Source: JACPNO01 sp963825405
GTDB lineage: Bacteria; Acidobacteriota; Terriglobia; Bryobacterales; Bryobacteraceae
Direction of reading: 5' to 3'
Length of the DNA stretch: 64,000 nt
NCBI GenBank assembly: GCA_963825405.1
Contig: CAWGTB010000001.1
Location: 620,001 to 684,000, forward strand
In this document: positions 27,918 to 37,065 of the stretch, one piece after another
How the letters are laid out: the number at the start of each line of letters is the position of its first letter
Numbering within the stretch: the first letter of the stretch is position 1
Notes under the pieces: generated by a model
The model's database searches: none
Seen by the model: only the letters and a program-made list of their open reading frames with translations
What the model was told of the DNA's origin: nothing
Translations under genes and position numbers: made by a program

Positions 27918-30449
27918 TTATCCCTTGAATAAGAACTCGCTGGAGGCGAACAGCGTCTGGCAATAGCGGGTCCACGCCTCTTCGATCGCGTCAGCCGGTG
28001 GATGGGGCTGGCTCCGCAGCATCCGCTCGATCTCGTAAACAAAGTCGAGGCCTTCACGAACTTCCTCGTCGGTGGCCGGCCGGTTGTACACTCGCCAAAT
28101 TAGATCCGCAACCCGTGCGCGGTCGTAAAGCCCGAGCCGCTCCTCCATCAGCCGTGCCATTGTTTTCGACTGCTCGTGGTAGAACGGCGAGTTCATCAGG
28201 TATAGCGCCTGGGTGGGAACATTGGTGTTCGCGCGCTGCCCGTTAATCTGATTGGCGTCGGGGAATCCGAACAGGTTCAGCATGTCCAGCGTATCCATCT
28301 GGCTCTTGCGCAGAACCGGAAGATACACGGTCCGCCGATTCCTGATGTTTTCCGGGAGGCGCAATTTCTCATCGACAAAGGTTGGCTCGAAGGGCTTCAG
28401 ATTGCCGGGAATCTCCAGGGCCAGGGAGGGTCCGCCTGCGCCGGTCTCCAATTGCCCGTCGATCTGCAGCATGGCATCCCGAATCTCCTCTCCGGAGAGC
28501 CGCTGGCGGTTCATCCGGGAAAGCAGGCGGTTCTCCGGGTCGGCGTCTATCGCTGCCTTGCTCGCGGAACTCGCCATTCGGAACGTTTGCGAAAGTACCA
28601 TCTCGCGAACCAGCTTCTTCACGGACCAGCCTTGCTCGACAAACTTCACGGCCAGATAATCCAACAGTTCAGGATGACTCGGCGCGTCGCCTCGAATTCC
28701 GAAATTATCCACGCTTCGGACAATGCCCTCGCCGAACACGTCATACCAGACACGGTTCACATAAACCCGGGCCGTCAGCGGGTTCGATGAGCTGGCCACC
28801 CACTGCGCCAACTCCAACCGGCCGCTGCCCTTCTGGATGGGAGGCGGCTGGCTCAGCGTGGCTATTTGAACGAATCCTCTGGGCACTTCGTCGCCCAGGG
28901 TGTGAGCATTGCCGCGAATGGTGAGGCGGGTATCGCACGGCTTTTCGGCATCCTCCACCGCGAATGCTTCCGGCAGGGTTGGCTTCACGTACTCCAACAA
29001 TTTGATACGGCCACGCAATTCGTTCAACTGAGACTCGATCTCGCCAATCGCTTTGGTGAGCCCGTCCTGTTCCGCTTTTTCCGCTTTGGCGCCACCTTCC
29101 GGCTGAGCCTTGCGCAGGGCAGCCAACTGCGCATCCTTTTCCTGCTTGCGTTGATCCAGCCGGGTCTCGCGTCCCTTTAGTTCGCTGAACTGGGCGTCGT
29201 ATTTTGCCTTCTCCCTCTCGAATTGGGCGGCCTCGGCCGGCGTTTCGGGCAGCCGCACACGATTCAGATCGCTGAATACGTCCGTCATGATGCCCTTCAG
29301 CGTCTGGGTGCTGGCCAAGATTCCGGCGACACCGTAATAGTCCTTTTGCGGAATGGGGTCGAACTTATGGTCGTGACAGCGTGCACAGGCGAGTGTCAGG
29401 CCAAGAAGCGACTTGCCAATCATATCGATCTGCAGGTCTACCACGTCCATCTTCAACTGATCTTTGTCGGCGTTCACCAGCGCCCAAGGTCCAAGGCTCA
29501 GAAATCCGGTTGCTATTAACTGGGTGCGCCGCTGGTCATCCGACGTGTAGGGCAGCAAATCCCCAGCCAACTGCTCAAGAGCGAATCGGTTGAATGGTTT
29601 ATCGTGGTTAAACGAATCGATGACATAGTCACGGTATCGCCAGGCGTACTTGGCCGGGATTCTCCGCCCGATGTCCATGGTGTCGGCAAAATAAGTGGAG
29701 TCGAGCCAATGCCTTCCCCACCGTTCGCCAAATTGCGTGGATGCCAGCAATTTGTCAACGGTCGCAGCGAAAGCCGAATCGGACGGATCTTTCGCGAAGG
29801 CTTCCACTTCTTCCGGTTTGGGCGGAAGTCCGGTGAGCGTGAAATAGACGCGGCGAAGCAGTGTGTAGGCGTCCGCGCGGGGCGCCGGGCTCAGCCCCTT
29901 TTCTTCCAGTTTCGCAAGGATAAATCGATCCACCGGGCTGCGGGCCCAGTCAGCGTTCTTCACTGCCGGCGGCGGGGTTCGCTTTACGGCCTGCCACGCC
30001 CAGTGGTCTTTCCTTCGTTCCTCAACGCTCTTGCCGGCCGCTGAGGAAACAGGCGGAGCAGTCCCCGCCGGAGCTTCCGGCCACGGTGCTCCCATTTTCA
30101 CCCACTGAACCAGGGCGTCCACGTCTGCCGGCTTCATTTTGCCCGTCGGCGGCATATTCACCGGGCCTTCATAGAGGATGGCGCGAAGTAGAAGGCTTTG
30201 CTCGGGATTGGCCCCGTCCAGAGCCGGACCGGAATCGCCGCCTTTCAGAAGCGCGGAGCGGCTTACCAGCCGCAAATTGCCGAGAGCAATCTTCGCGTCA
30301 GGACCATGGCACTGGTAGCAATTCTGCGCCAGCACGGGACGGACCTTCGTTTCGAAATACTCGACGTCTTTGTTGGAGGGTTGCGCAGCGCCGATTCTCA
30401 AGGCCAGGATGCCCGTGACGATTCCTAAGCGGACCAGCAAATATGACAT
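27918..30449 (-). CDS. PSCyt1-DUF1549-DUF1553 cytochrome-like protein
   Basis: An 843-residue exported protein with a signal peptide (LVRLGIVTGILALRIGAA). The N-terminal planctomycete-type cytochrome c domain holds one heme site, CYQCH (about residues 43-47), and MPPTGKM with a possible Met ligand. DUF1549 follows (WGRHWLDSTYFAD; CARCHDHKFDPIPQKDYYG, with a second CxxCH), then a coiled coil (about 420-490) and DUF1553 (ARVYVNRVWYDVFGEGIVRS; TPSHPELLDYLA-like DAPSHPELLDYLA). It is transcribed just ahead of the DUF1501 gene. The pair probably works together in the periplasm, with this protein as the heme-bearing partner. The exact reaction is not known. Confidence 0.9.
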   Translation of the reverse strand: MSYLLVRLGIVTGILALRIGAAQPSNKDVEYFETKVRPVLAQNCYQCHGPDAKIALGNLRLVSRSALLKGGDSGPALDGANPEQSLLLRAILYEGPVNMPPTGKMKPADVDALVQWVKMGAPWPEAPAGTAPPVSSAAGKSVEERRKDHWAWQAVKRTPPPAVKNADWARSPVDRFILAKLEEKGLSPAPRADAYTLLRRVYFTLTGLPPKPEEVEAFAKDPSDSAFAATVDKLLASTQFGERWGRHWLDSTYFADTMDIGRRIPAKYAWRYRDYVIDSFNHDKPFNRFALEQLAGDLLPYTSDDQRRTQLIATGFLSLGPWALVNADKDQLKMDVVDLQIDMIGKSLLGLTLACARCHDHKFDPIPQKDYYGVAGILASTQTLKGIMTDVFSDLNRVRLPETPAEAAQFEREKAKYDAQFSELKGRETRLDQRKQEKDAQLAALRKAQPEGGAKAEKAEQDGLTKAIGEIESQLNELRGRIKLLEYVKPTLPEAFAVEDAEKPCDTRLTIRGNAHTLGDEVPRGFVQIATLSQPPPIQKGSGRLELAQWVASSSNPLTARVYVNRVWYDVFGEGIVRSVDNFGIRGDAPSHPELLDYLAVKFVEQGWSVKKLVREMVLSQTFRMASSASKAAIDADPENRLLSRMNRQRLSGEEIRDAMLQIDGQLETGAGGPSLALEIPGNLKPFEPTFVDEKLRLPENIRNRRTVYLPVLRKSQMDTLDMLNLFGFPDANQINGQRANTNVPTQALYLMNSPFYHEQSKTMARLMEERLGLYDRARVADLIWRVYNRPATDEEVREGLDFVYEIERMLRSQPHPPADAIEEAWTRYCQTLFASSEFLFKG

Positions 30450-30593
30450 GGCACGTGGCCCAATACCTGATGAGACCAGCTTACTTTGTTAATCGGGAGC
30501 AAGCAATATGCCGCTTCGCTGCCGTAAATCAATCGAGGTTCTGCGGGTTTCCGCCTCGGTTATGATGGAAGGATATCGAACAGGAAGGCTACC

Positions 30594-32069
30594 GTGCGCA
30601 GGTATTTTTGGGCTCTAAGAATTGCGGCTGGTGTGCTTGGCTTTGTCGCCTCCTGTCCCTCGCAGGATGATCTTGCCCAGCTCTATTTGGCGGCAAAAAA
30701 GGCCCAGGTGGCAGGGGACCTTGCGACTGCCAGCCAAAAATACGAGGCGATTGTTCGTTTGCGGCCTGACATGGCGGAAGCACATGCCAACTTGGGAAAC
30801 ATTTACTACCAACAAGGAAAGCCGGACCGAGCCAAGGCCTCCTATCAAAAGGCGGTCCAGATCAAGCCGGACTTGGCGGGACCGTATTTTTTCCTGGGCG
30901 TCATCGCATTCGGCGAACATGATCTCTCGCCGGCTCTGCGTTTCCTTCAGCGGGCCGCGGCTCTAGAGAACTCCAACCCGCTGATCTATTCGTATCTGGG
31001 CTATACGTATTACGCGCGTTCGGATTTTCGTGACGCCGCGGACGCGTTGGAGAAGGCGGCCGCTCTACAGGCCGCCGACATCGACGTGCTCTATCACCTG
31101 AGCAAATCGTATAGCCATTTGGCCAAAGACGCTGTCGACCATCTGCAGAGAAGTTTCCCTGAGTCCAAATACTTTTTTCTCGTGCGGGCTCATGCCTTCG
31201 AATCCGCTGAAAACTGGAAGGATGCCGGCGAGCAGTACAGCCTGGCGCTACAGACGATGCAGGGAAATGCACGCCTTCAGCGGAAAGTGCAGTGGATTGC
31301 TGCCAAGACGGCGAACGGGAATCCGTCCGTAGATACCGGAGCCGCTGACGAACTGATCGACGGGTCACTGGCTTATAAAGATTCGCAAGTATCCGGCGAG
31401 AAGCTCAAGGCAGAAATCACCCGGTGGCAGTCGAAGGTGCGGGCCGTACGGGAGCCGAAAACCGATCAACAACTCTATTTTGCCGGCGAAGGATACCAGG
31501 TGCTCGCCTACCTGACCTCGCTCGCGGTGTTTGAATCGGATCCGGACTCATACCGCGCGCATCAGCTTCGGGCCCAACTCTTGGAGACCTCCAGCAAAGA
31601 CGAAGAGGCGATCGCCGAATACCGCGATGTTCTCAAACGAAAACCCGATCTACAGAATATCCACTTCGTCATCGGCTCAATCTACTGGAAGGGATTGCGC
31701 TTCGATGAGGCCAAGGGGGAATTGCAGAAGGAGTTACGTCTCAATCCCAACCATCCGCAGGCTCTCTACGAGATGGGTGATATCGCCGTGTACGGTGGCG
31801 ATCCGAAGGCAGGGGAAAAATATTTTCTCGGGGCACTGAAGCTCGACGCAACTATCATCGAAGCGCATCTTGCCCTCGAGAAAATTTATACCCAGGATGG
31901 CCAATACCAGAAATCTTTGGAGCATCTCCGCAAGGCGTTGGAGCTTGATTCTTCAGACGCAACGCTGCATTACCGGTTGGCGGCCGTGTACCGCAAACTC
32001 GGCAACACCCAGGAAGCCGAAAAGGAGCTGGCTATCTTTCAACAGAAGCAGAGAGCCGCAAAACGGTAG
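30594..32069 (+). CDS. TPR-repeat lipoprotein
   Basis: A 491-residue protein starting at GTG with an AGGAAGG ribosome binding site. The N-terminus (RRYFWALRIAAGVLGFVASC) ends in a lipobox VASC, so it should be a membrane-anchored lipoprotein facing the periplasm. The body is TPR repeats in two blocks (about 35-160 and 310-480), for example RPDMAEAHANLGNIYYQQGK and LDSSDATLHYRLAAVYRKLG. It lies divergently upstream of the DUF1549 gene, with 144 bases between. TPR lipoproteins of this sort accompany cytochromes and polysaccharide-use genes; a scaffold role is inferred. Confidence 0.85.
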   Translation: MRRYFWALRIAAGVLGFVASCPSQDDLAQLYLAAKKAQVAGDLATASQKYEAIVRLRPDMAEAHANLGNIYYQQGKPDRAKASYQKAVQIKPDLAGPYFFLGVIAFGEHDLSPALRFLQRAAALENSNPLIYSYLGYTYYARSDFRDAADALEKAAALQAADIDVLYHLSKSYSHLAKDAVDHLQRSFPESKYFFLVRAHAFESAENWKDAGEQYSLALQTMQGNARLQRKVQWIAAKTANGNPSVDTGAADELIDGSLAYKDSQVSGEKLKAEITRWQSKVRAVREPKTDQQLYFAGEGYQVLAYLTSLAVFESDPDSYRAHQLRAQLLETSSKDEEAIAEYRDVLKRKPDLQNIHFVIGSIYWKGLRFDEAKGELQKELRLNPNHPQALYEMGDIAVYGGDPKAGEKYFLGALKLDATIIEAHLALEKIYTQDGQYQKSLEHLRKALELDSSDATLHYRLAAVYRKLGNTQEAEKELAIFQQKQRAAKR

Positions 32070-32093
32070 TCAAAGAGGACAGCGCTCCTGCGG

Positions 32094-32879
32094 TCACTGC
32101 TTCCGATACTTCTCGAAAAGCGCGAAATGCTCTCGAGCCTCTTCCGGCTTTCCCGATTGGGACAGCAGCAGGGCCATGCGATAATGCGCTTCGGCGTTGC
32201 GTGGTTCGGTTTGGATCGCCTGCTTCAACAGCTCGAGCGCCTCAGGCCCGCTCTTTTGGTTGGTCAGCACGACTGCCAGTTTGATCTTGGCCTCAGCAAA
32301 TGCCGGATTGCACTCCAATGCCCGCCGGAAATAAGGGATCGAATCCTGCACCCGGCCATTGTTGTAATACAGCAATCCGAGATTGTAGTAGGGCCATTCT
32401 GATTTCTTGGCCTGATCCTGCTGCAGTGCAATGGCCTTCTGATATTCATTTTCCGCATCGGCGGAGCGCCCAAAGGATTCATAGGTCTGGCCCAGATTAT
32501 TGTGAGATCGAACGCTGGCTGGATCCAATTCCAATGATTTCTGAAATGCCTGCAAAGCCGCCGCCGCGTTATCCGTGCTGAAATTCAATCGGCCCAGGTA
32601 ATAGAACGCTTCGGCATCGGTGGGATCCAGTTCGGTCGCGCGCTGCACTTCCACTAGCGCCTCACGTGCCTTTCCGAGCATGAACTGGTCCATACCCAGC
32701 AGTTTATGCGCCGCGGCGCTGTTGGGATTTTGAACAACGTAGGGAGCAACGACGTTGAAGCATTCCTCATACTTTCCGGAATTGAACAACCCCAGCGCTT
32801 GTTGAAGGGGGCCGGCTGGCGTCTGAGGCGTCAGCGGAGAAACGATCACCGCCGCCAGCAGCGCCCACCGGACAAACAT
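32094..32879 (-). CDS. Secreted TPR-repeat protein
   Basis: A 261-residue protein from the chosen start MFVRWALLAAVIVSPLTPQTPAG, a signal peptide; a start at 32909 would add ten residues and has GGGAG very close to it. About six TPR units follow, for example AAHKLLGMDQFMLGKAREAL and LNPGS-like LDPTDAEAFYYLGRLNFS. It converges with the TPR lipoprotein gene with a 24-base gap. It is probably periplasmic and protein-binding. Confidence 0.83.
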   Translation of the reverse strand: MFVRWALLAAVIVSPLTPQTPAGPLQQALGLFNSGKYEECFNVVAPYVVQNPNSAAAHKLLGMDQFMLGKAREALVEVQRATELDPTDAEAFYYLGRLNFSTDNAAAALQAFQKSLELDPASVRSHNNLGQTYESFGRSADAENEYQKAIALQQDQAKKSEWPYYNLGLLYYNNGRVQDSIPYFRRALECNPAFAEAKIKLAVVLTNQKSGPEALELLKQAIQTEPRNAEAHYRMALLLSQSGKPEEAREHFALFEKYRKQ

Positions 32880-33050
32880 GAAACCAAAATACCACCGGGT
32901 GGGAAACATTTCTCCCGCTGGTGAAGGAGTCGAACCGGTTTTTGAGGGCTACGAGCCCCGTGCAAAGTCCCTATACAACAAGGAATTGATTCCTTTTTTA
33001 AATATCCAAGATTGGCTATTCTCCAAACTGTAAATAGAGTGCTACCCATC

Positions 33051-34649
33051 ATGTCTCCAGGGCGGACAGTGTGCCTGGTTCGCCTTATTTTTGTATGTAT
33101 CCCGGTTGTTGAGGTATTTGCGGCCAGCCCCTGCCTGCCGTGTCACGCCAAACAAGTCGCCGGATACGAAAAGACGGCGATGGCGCGTTCGTTATCGAGT
33201 TCCGCTCACCAACCGTTGGGCAGCTTCACCCACGCCTTTTCCGGAACGGAATTCTCGGTAAAGCCCGCCGGCGGCAATATCCAAATCACCATGAGGCGCG
33301 ATGGGCTATCGGCCACATACCAGGCCGATTACGCTGTTGGATCGGGTAGCCATGCCTATGGATATGTGGTGCGCATCGGCGACTATCTGTTCCAGGCGCC
33401 GATTTCATATTACGCAAAGCGTAGAGCGTGGGACATGGCCCCTGGGTATGAGTCCGACCCTGAGCCGGATTTTTCCCGGCCGGTCTCCGCCGAGTGCGTC
33501 GAATGCCACGCCGGTCATCCCCGACCGGTGAAAGACACGCGGAACCGCTATGAGACGCCGGCCTTTTCCGTCGAAACTATCTCATGCGACCGCTGTCATG
33601 GCGACCCGGCCGCGCACCTCCAGAGCCCCAGTCGCCAGAACATTGTCAACCCGCAAAGACTCCCAGCCCGAGCCCGCGATAGCATCTGCGAGCAGTGTCA
33701 TCTCAGCGGCGAGACGCGCGTGCTCAACCCGGGACGCCAGTTCGGTGATTTTCAACCGGGGCAAGAACTCGAGGATATTTTCTCCGTCTATGTTCGCGAT
33801 AATTCCGATCCATCCTTATCGAGGGGATCGATCAAGGTCATCAGTCATGTGGAGCAACTGGCGTTAAGCGATTGTGTCAGGAAGAGCGCCGGTAAGTTAT
33901 GGTGCGGGACCTGCCACAATCCACACGAACAGCCGGGGAATCCCGCGGCATACTATCGCGAACGCTGTCTGAGTTGTCATGGCAATGCGATTCTGCAAAC
34001 CCATGCATCACCTGTCGGCGACTGCATCTCCTGCCACATGGTCAGGCGCAAGGCCAAAGACGGTGGCCACACCGTTTTTACGGATCACCAGATTGCACGA
34101 ATTCCGGAGCCTGCCGATGACAAGTCACCCGTGATTCCACCGGTTGGGAAGTTGGCGGCCTGGCATGCACCCGCCGGCTCCCTGGCACTGCGAAATCTGG
34201 GACTGGCCAACATAGATATCGGGGAACGCGACCACTCGACCGGACACATGGAGGAAGGCGCCCGACAGGTGATTGAAGCCATGAAGTCGCTTCCGCCCGA
34301 CCCGGTGATGCTCACCAAAGTCGGTTTGGTGCTTTTGCGCAAAGGCGAGACATCCGACGCCATCGAAGTCTTGGAATACACCGTGCGGCTGGATCCAAGC
34401 CGGGCTGGCTCTCACGCCAATCTCGGGAACGCCTATAAGGAGGCTGGTCAAACGGATAAGGCGGTCAGCGAGTTGGAGCGTGCCATTCAGCTTGATCCTT
34501 CTTTAGAAACCGCGTATCGCTCATTGGGTGAAATATTTGCGAAGGCCAAGGATGAGGATGGCGTTCGCAGGGTGTACAAGCGCTATCTCCAGTTCATGCC
34601 GGAAAGCGTCGCAGCGCGAAAGGCTCTGATTCGTTATGCCGCGCACTGA
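33051..34649 (+). CDS. Seven-heme c-type cytochrome with C-terminal TPR repeats (copy 1)
   Basis: A 532-residue exported protein with an N-terminal signal (VRLIFVCIPVVEVFAAS). Seven CxxCH heme sites can be read: CLPCH, CVECH, CDRCH, CEQCH, CGTCH, CLSCH and CISCH. The last 110 residues are three TPR units (RAGSHANLGNAYKEAGQTDK). The layout matches multiheme cytochrome/TPR proteins of Acidobacteria and Planctomycetes, placed in the periplasm for electron transfer, with the TPR end binding a partner. It is followed 60 bases later by a close paralogue with the same order of hemes. The start at 33051 is chosen because it gives the better signal peptide; a TTG at 33012 is possible. Confidence 0.88.
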   Translation: MSPGRTVCLVRLIFVCIPVVEVFAASPCLPCHAKQVAGYEKTAMARSLSSSAHQPLGSFTHAFSGTEFSVKPAGGNIQITMRRDGLSATYQADYAVGSGSHAYGYVVRIGDYLFQAPISYYAKRRAWDMAPGYESDPEPDFSRPVSAECVECHAGHPRPVKDTRNRYETPAFSVETISCDRCHGDPAAHLQSPSRQNIVNPQRLPARARDSICEQCHLSGETRVLNPGRQFGDFQPGQELEDIFSVYVRDNSDPSLSRGSIKVISHVEQLALSDCVRKSAGKLWCGTCHNPHEQPGNPAAYYRERCLSCHGNAILQTHASPVGDCISCHMVRRKAKDGGHTVFTDHQIARIPEPADDKSPVIPPVGKLAAWHAPAGSLALRNLGLANIDIGERDHSTGHMEEGARQVIEAMKSLPPDPVMLTKVGLVLLRKGETSDAIEVLEYTVRLDPSRAGSHANLGNAYKEAGQTDKAVSELERAIQLDPSLETAYRSLGEIFAKAKDEDGVRRVYKRYLQFMPESVAARKALIRYAAH

Positions 34650-34709
34650 ACGCCGCATCTTTCTTGCCAGCACACCGTGGCCCGCGGTCGCCGGCGTGGC
34701 ACCAGACAC

Positions 34710-36272
34710 ATGCGGTCTCCCATAGCCTTCACGGCGTTTCTGGCTTCGTGTATGCCGGTGCTCGCGGCCCACCCGTGCGCCGTGTGCCACCCAAAACAGG
34801 TCGAGGGTTACGCCCGAACCGGTATGGCGCGGTCACTCGCTCTTCCTGAGCAGCGACAACAGCCGTCGGGTAGCTTCGGCCACAAGGTCTCCGGAACCAC
34901 CTTCGAAATGCGTTCGAGCGCCGCGGGCCTGACTCAAACCGCCGAAAGGCGAGGCATTCGCGCAAAATATCCGGTCGCTTACGTTGTCGGCTCCGGCAGT
35001 CACGCCTATGCGTATGTCGTTCGGATGGCGGATTATCTTTTCCAATCGCCCGTGTCGTACTACACAAGAAAAAACGTCTGGGATATGGCGCCGGGGTTTG
35101 AGCAGGATCATCTCCCGGATTTTACGCGTCCCGTTACAGCCGAATGCCTCCTTTGCCACGCGGGAAGCATCCTTCCGGTTAGCGGCACATTGAATCGATT
35201 CAAGCCGCCGTACGTCGGTTCTTTGGGAATATCATGCGATCGCTGCCATGGGCCTGGCGAAGCACATCTCCGAAATCCGTCGCGCGAAAACATAGTCAAT
35301 CCGGCACGCCTGGTCCCAGCCGCAAGGGACAGCGTTTGCGAACAGTGTCACCTCTCCGGCGAAGTGCGGGTGGCGAATCCCGGGCGAGAGGTCAGTGACT
35401 TTCAGCCAGGCGAGGCCATCGAAGGTGTTTTTTCCACTTACGTCTTCGACCACGAACGATCCAAGTCCGACGGTTCCATCAAAGTCATCAGTCACGCCGA
35501 ACAGCTACGCAAGAGTGTTTGCGCCCGGGAGAGTCACGAGCGGCTATGGTGCGGAACGTGCCACGATCCGCATACCGAGCCTGTCGAGATAAAGAGCTAT
35601 TACCGGGACCGTTGCCTCTCTTGCCATGGAGCAGAGCTGGTGAGAAAACATCCCAAACCTTCAGAAGACTGTATCGGTTGCCATATGCCCACACGCCCCG
35701 CTGTTGACGGAGGCCATACGGTGTTCACCGACCATCGCATCGCGCGCCGCCCCGCGGACGGAGTGGAGCCGGCAACAGAACGCCTGGTTGCCTGGCGCGA
35801 GCCACCCGAGGTTTTTCGAAAACGGAATCTCGCACTGGCTTATCTGGCGGTGGGAGAGGGCCAAAGCCTGGCGCAATATGTCGAGAGCGGCGGGCATCTG
35901 TTGCAAGCGGTGCAAGCCGTTTTTCCCTCTGACCCTGCTGTCTTGACCGGCTTAGGGATCGCATGTTTGCGCAACGCGAGGTATGGCGACGCGGCACAGT
36001 TCTTCGGGCAGGTGGTCAAGTTGGAGCCAGGTTCCGCCGCGTACCAGGTCAATCTGGCAACCGCTCTCATGGACTCGGGGGACCTTCAAGGCGCAATCCG
36101 GCATCTGAATCATGCGATTGAGTTGGACCCATCATTAGAGGTCGCCTATCGCCGCTTGGCGGAGGTTTACGGCAAAAGCAGTAATTCGTCAGCTATCGAT
36201 CAGGTTTTTCAGCGTTTTCTGGAATTCAGGCCGCACTCTTTGGCCGCTCGCGAGGCTCTGCATCTTCCGTGA
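34710..36272 (+). CDS. Seven-heme c-type cytochrome with C-terminal TPR repeats (copy 2)
   Basis: A 520-residue paralogue of the preceding protein. The signal is MRSPIAFTAFLASCMPVLAAH. Its heme sites are CAVCH, CLLCH, CDRCH, CEQCH, CGTCH, CLSCH and CIGCH, and shared blocks such as GSGSHAYAYVVRMADYLFQ, WDMAPGFEQD and SIKVISHAEQL are nearly the same as in copy 1. The last part has TPR units (AAYQVNLATALMDSGDLQGA). The tandem pair is a gene duplication; differences in the TPR end suggest that each copy binds a different partner. A GTG at 34677 would add 11 residues. Confidence 0.88.
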   Translation: MRSPIAFTAFLASCMPVLAAHPCAVCHPKQVEGYARTGMARSLALPEQRQQPSGSFGHKVSGTTFEMRSSAAGLTQTAERRGIRAKYPVAYVVGSGSHAYAYVVRMADYLFQSPVSYYTRKNVWDMAPGFEQDHLPDFTRPVTAECLLCHAGSILPVSGTLNRFKPPYVGSLGISCDRCHGPGEAHLRNPSRENIVNPARLVPAARDSVCEQCHLSGEVRVANPGREVSDFQPGEAIEGVFSTYVFDHERSKSDGSIKVISHAEQLRKSVCARESHERLWCGTCHDPHTEPVEIKSYYRDRCLSCHGAELVRKHPKPSEDCIGCHMPTRPAVDGGHTVFTDHRIARRPADGVEPATERLVAWREPPEVFRKRNLALAYLAVGEGQSLAQYVESGGHLLQAVQAVFPSDPAVLTGLGIACLRNARYGDAAQFFGQVVKLEPGSAAYQVNLATALMDSGDLQGAIRHLNHAIELDPSLEVAYRRLAEVYGKSSNSSAIDQVFQRFLEFRPHSLAAREALHLP

Positions 36273-36337
36273 ACCCGAACCTACTGCTCTGGTTGACACG
36301 CTAACGACGCTTTCAGCGGTCGATCGCCTGCGGCACT

Positions 36338-36505
36338 GTGAACACAGCAGAGATTCGCCGATCGGGAGATGAACGGATCAAGGACTGGCGCGATCGCATT
36401 GCCAGCGAAGCCACAGCCGAACTCGTCGATGCCTCGGGCACGTTCAGCGAGACCAAGCGGCTAGCCGGGCTTCTGCGTTTGTCGGTGAAGGCTCTAGGCC
36501 GTTAG
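36338..36505 (+). CDS. Possible 55-residue basic/acidic small ORF or gene fragment
   Basis: A GTG-started frame of 55 codons with protein-like composition (RSGDERIKDWRDRIASEA; TFSETKRLAGLLRLSVKAL). It could be a small gene or the last fragment of a lost one. There is no clear ribosome binding site and no family match known to me. The 290-base gap between the cytochrome and thioesterase genes holds nothing else recognisable. Confidence 0.25.
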   Translation: MNTAEIRRSGDERIKDWRDRIASEATAELVDASGTFSETKRLAGLLRLSVKALGR

Positions 36506-36564
36506 CATGAAGTTTTCGCAGTTGCGAAAGCCACAAGCTTCACGATTGACGAATGCAGTGGACA

Positions 36565-37008
36565 CTATTTCTCTCTCTTTCCGTGCATGACCATGACGGT
36601 CTGCTGCATGAGGGCACAAAGAGTTTCCTTGCCCTCTTTGACGGTGAAGACATCTGCCCTGGTCACAATCAATGTCCTGCCCGGGCGGACAACCTGTCCT
36701 CGGGCAATTAGCTTCTCGCCGTCCGCAGGTGCAACCAGGTTCATTTTGTATTCGACCGTCAATACCGAAGCGGTGGCGGCCACAATACTCATTGCCGCAT
36801 AACCAGCGGCGGAATCAGCAATCATCCCCACCACCCCTCCGTGCACGAAGCCGTGCTGCTGCTCGATACCATCCCAGTGCGGCACATGGATTTCAGTGCG
36901 CCCGTGTTCCACAACCTGCAATGTGGCCCGAATCAGATGCATGGCGTTTTGCCTGTTGAAACTGGCCGTGACAGATTCAGCGAAGTCGGAATTGGCAAGA
37001 TGGGTCAT
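36565..37008 (-). CDS. PaaI-family hotdog thioesterase
   Basis: A 147-residue single hotdog domain. The family motif HGFVHGGVVGMIADSAAGYAAM holds the HGG and the acidic Asp used by PaaI-type acyl-CoA thioesterases, and YKMNLVAPADGEKLIARGQVV is the central strand pair. It should hydrolyse an acyl- or aryl-CoA in the cytosol. The specific substrate cannot be read. It lies 57 bases after the membrane-protein gene in the same direction, so the two may be cotranscribed. Confidence 0.88.
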   Translation of the reverse strand: MTHLANSDFAESVTASFNRQNAMHLIRATLQVVEHGRTEIHVPHWDGIEQQHGFVHGGVVGMIADSAAGYAAMSIVAATASVLTVEYKMNLVAPADGEKLIARGQVVRPGRTLIVTRADVFTVKEGKETLCALMQQTVMVMHGKREK

Positions 37009-37065
37009 ATCACCTGCGATTTGTTACTGCATCCGCGAGTTAACCACATGAAGCCCGCGGCACCG

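Noticed and set aside
32925..32995. tRNA-like text (GAGTCGAACC followed by GGGCTACGAGCCCC) on the minus strand
   Set aside because: Only a 3'-end-like piece is present. No anticodon arm or acceptor stem could be paired, so no tRNA is called; at most a degraded fragment.
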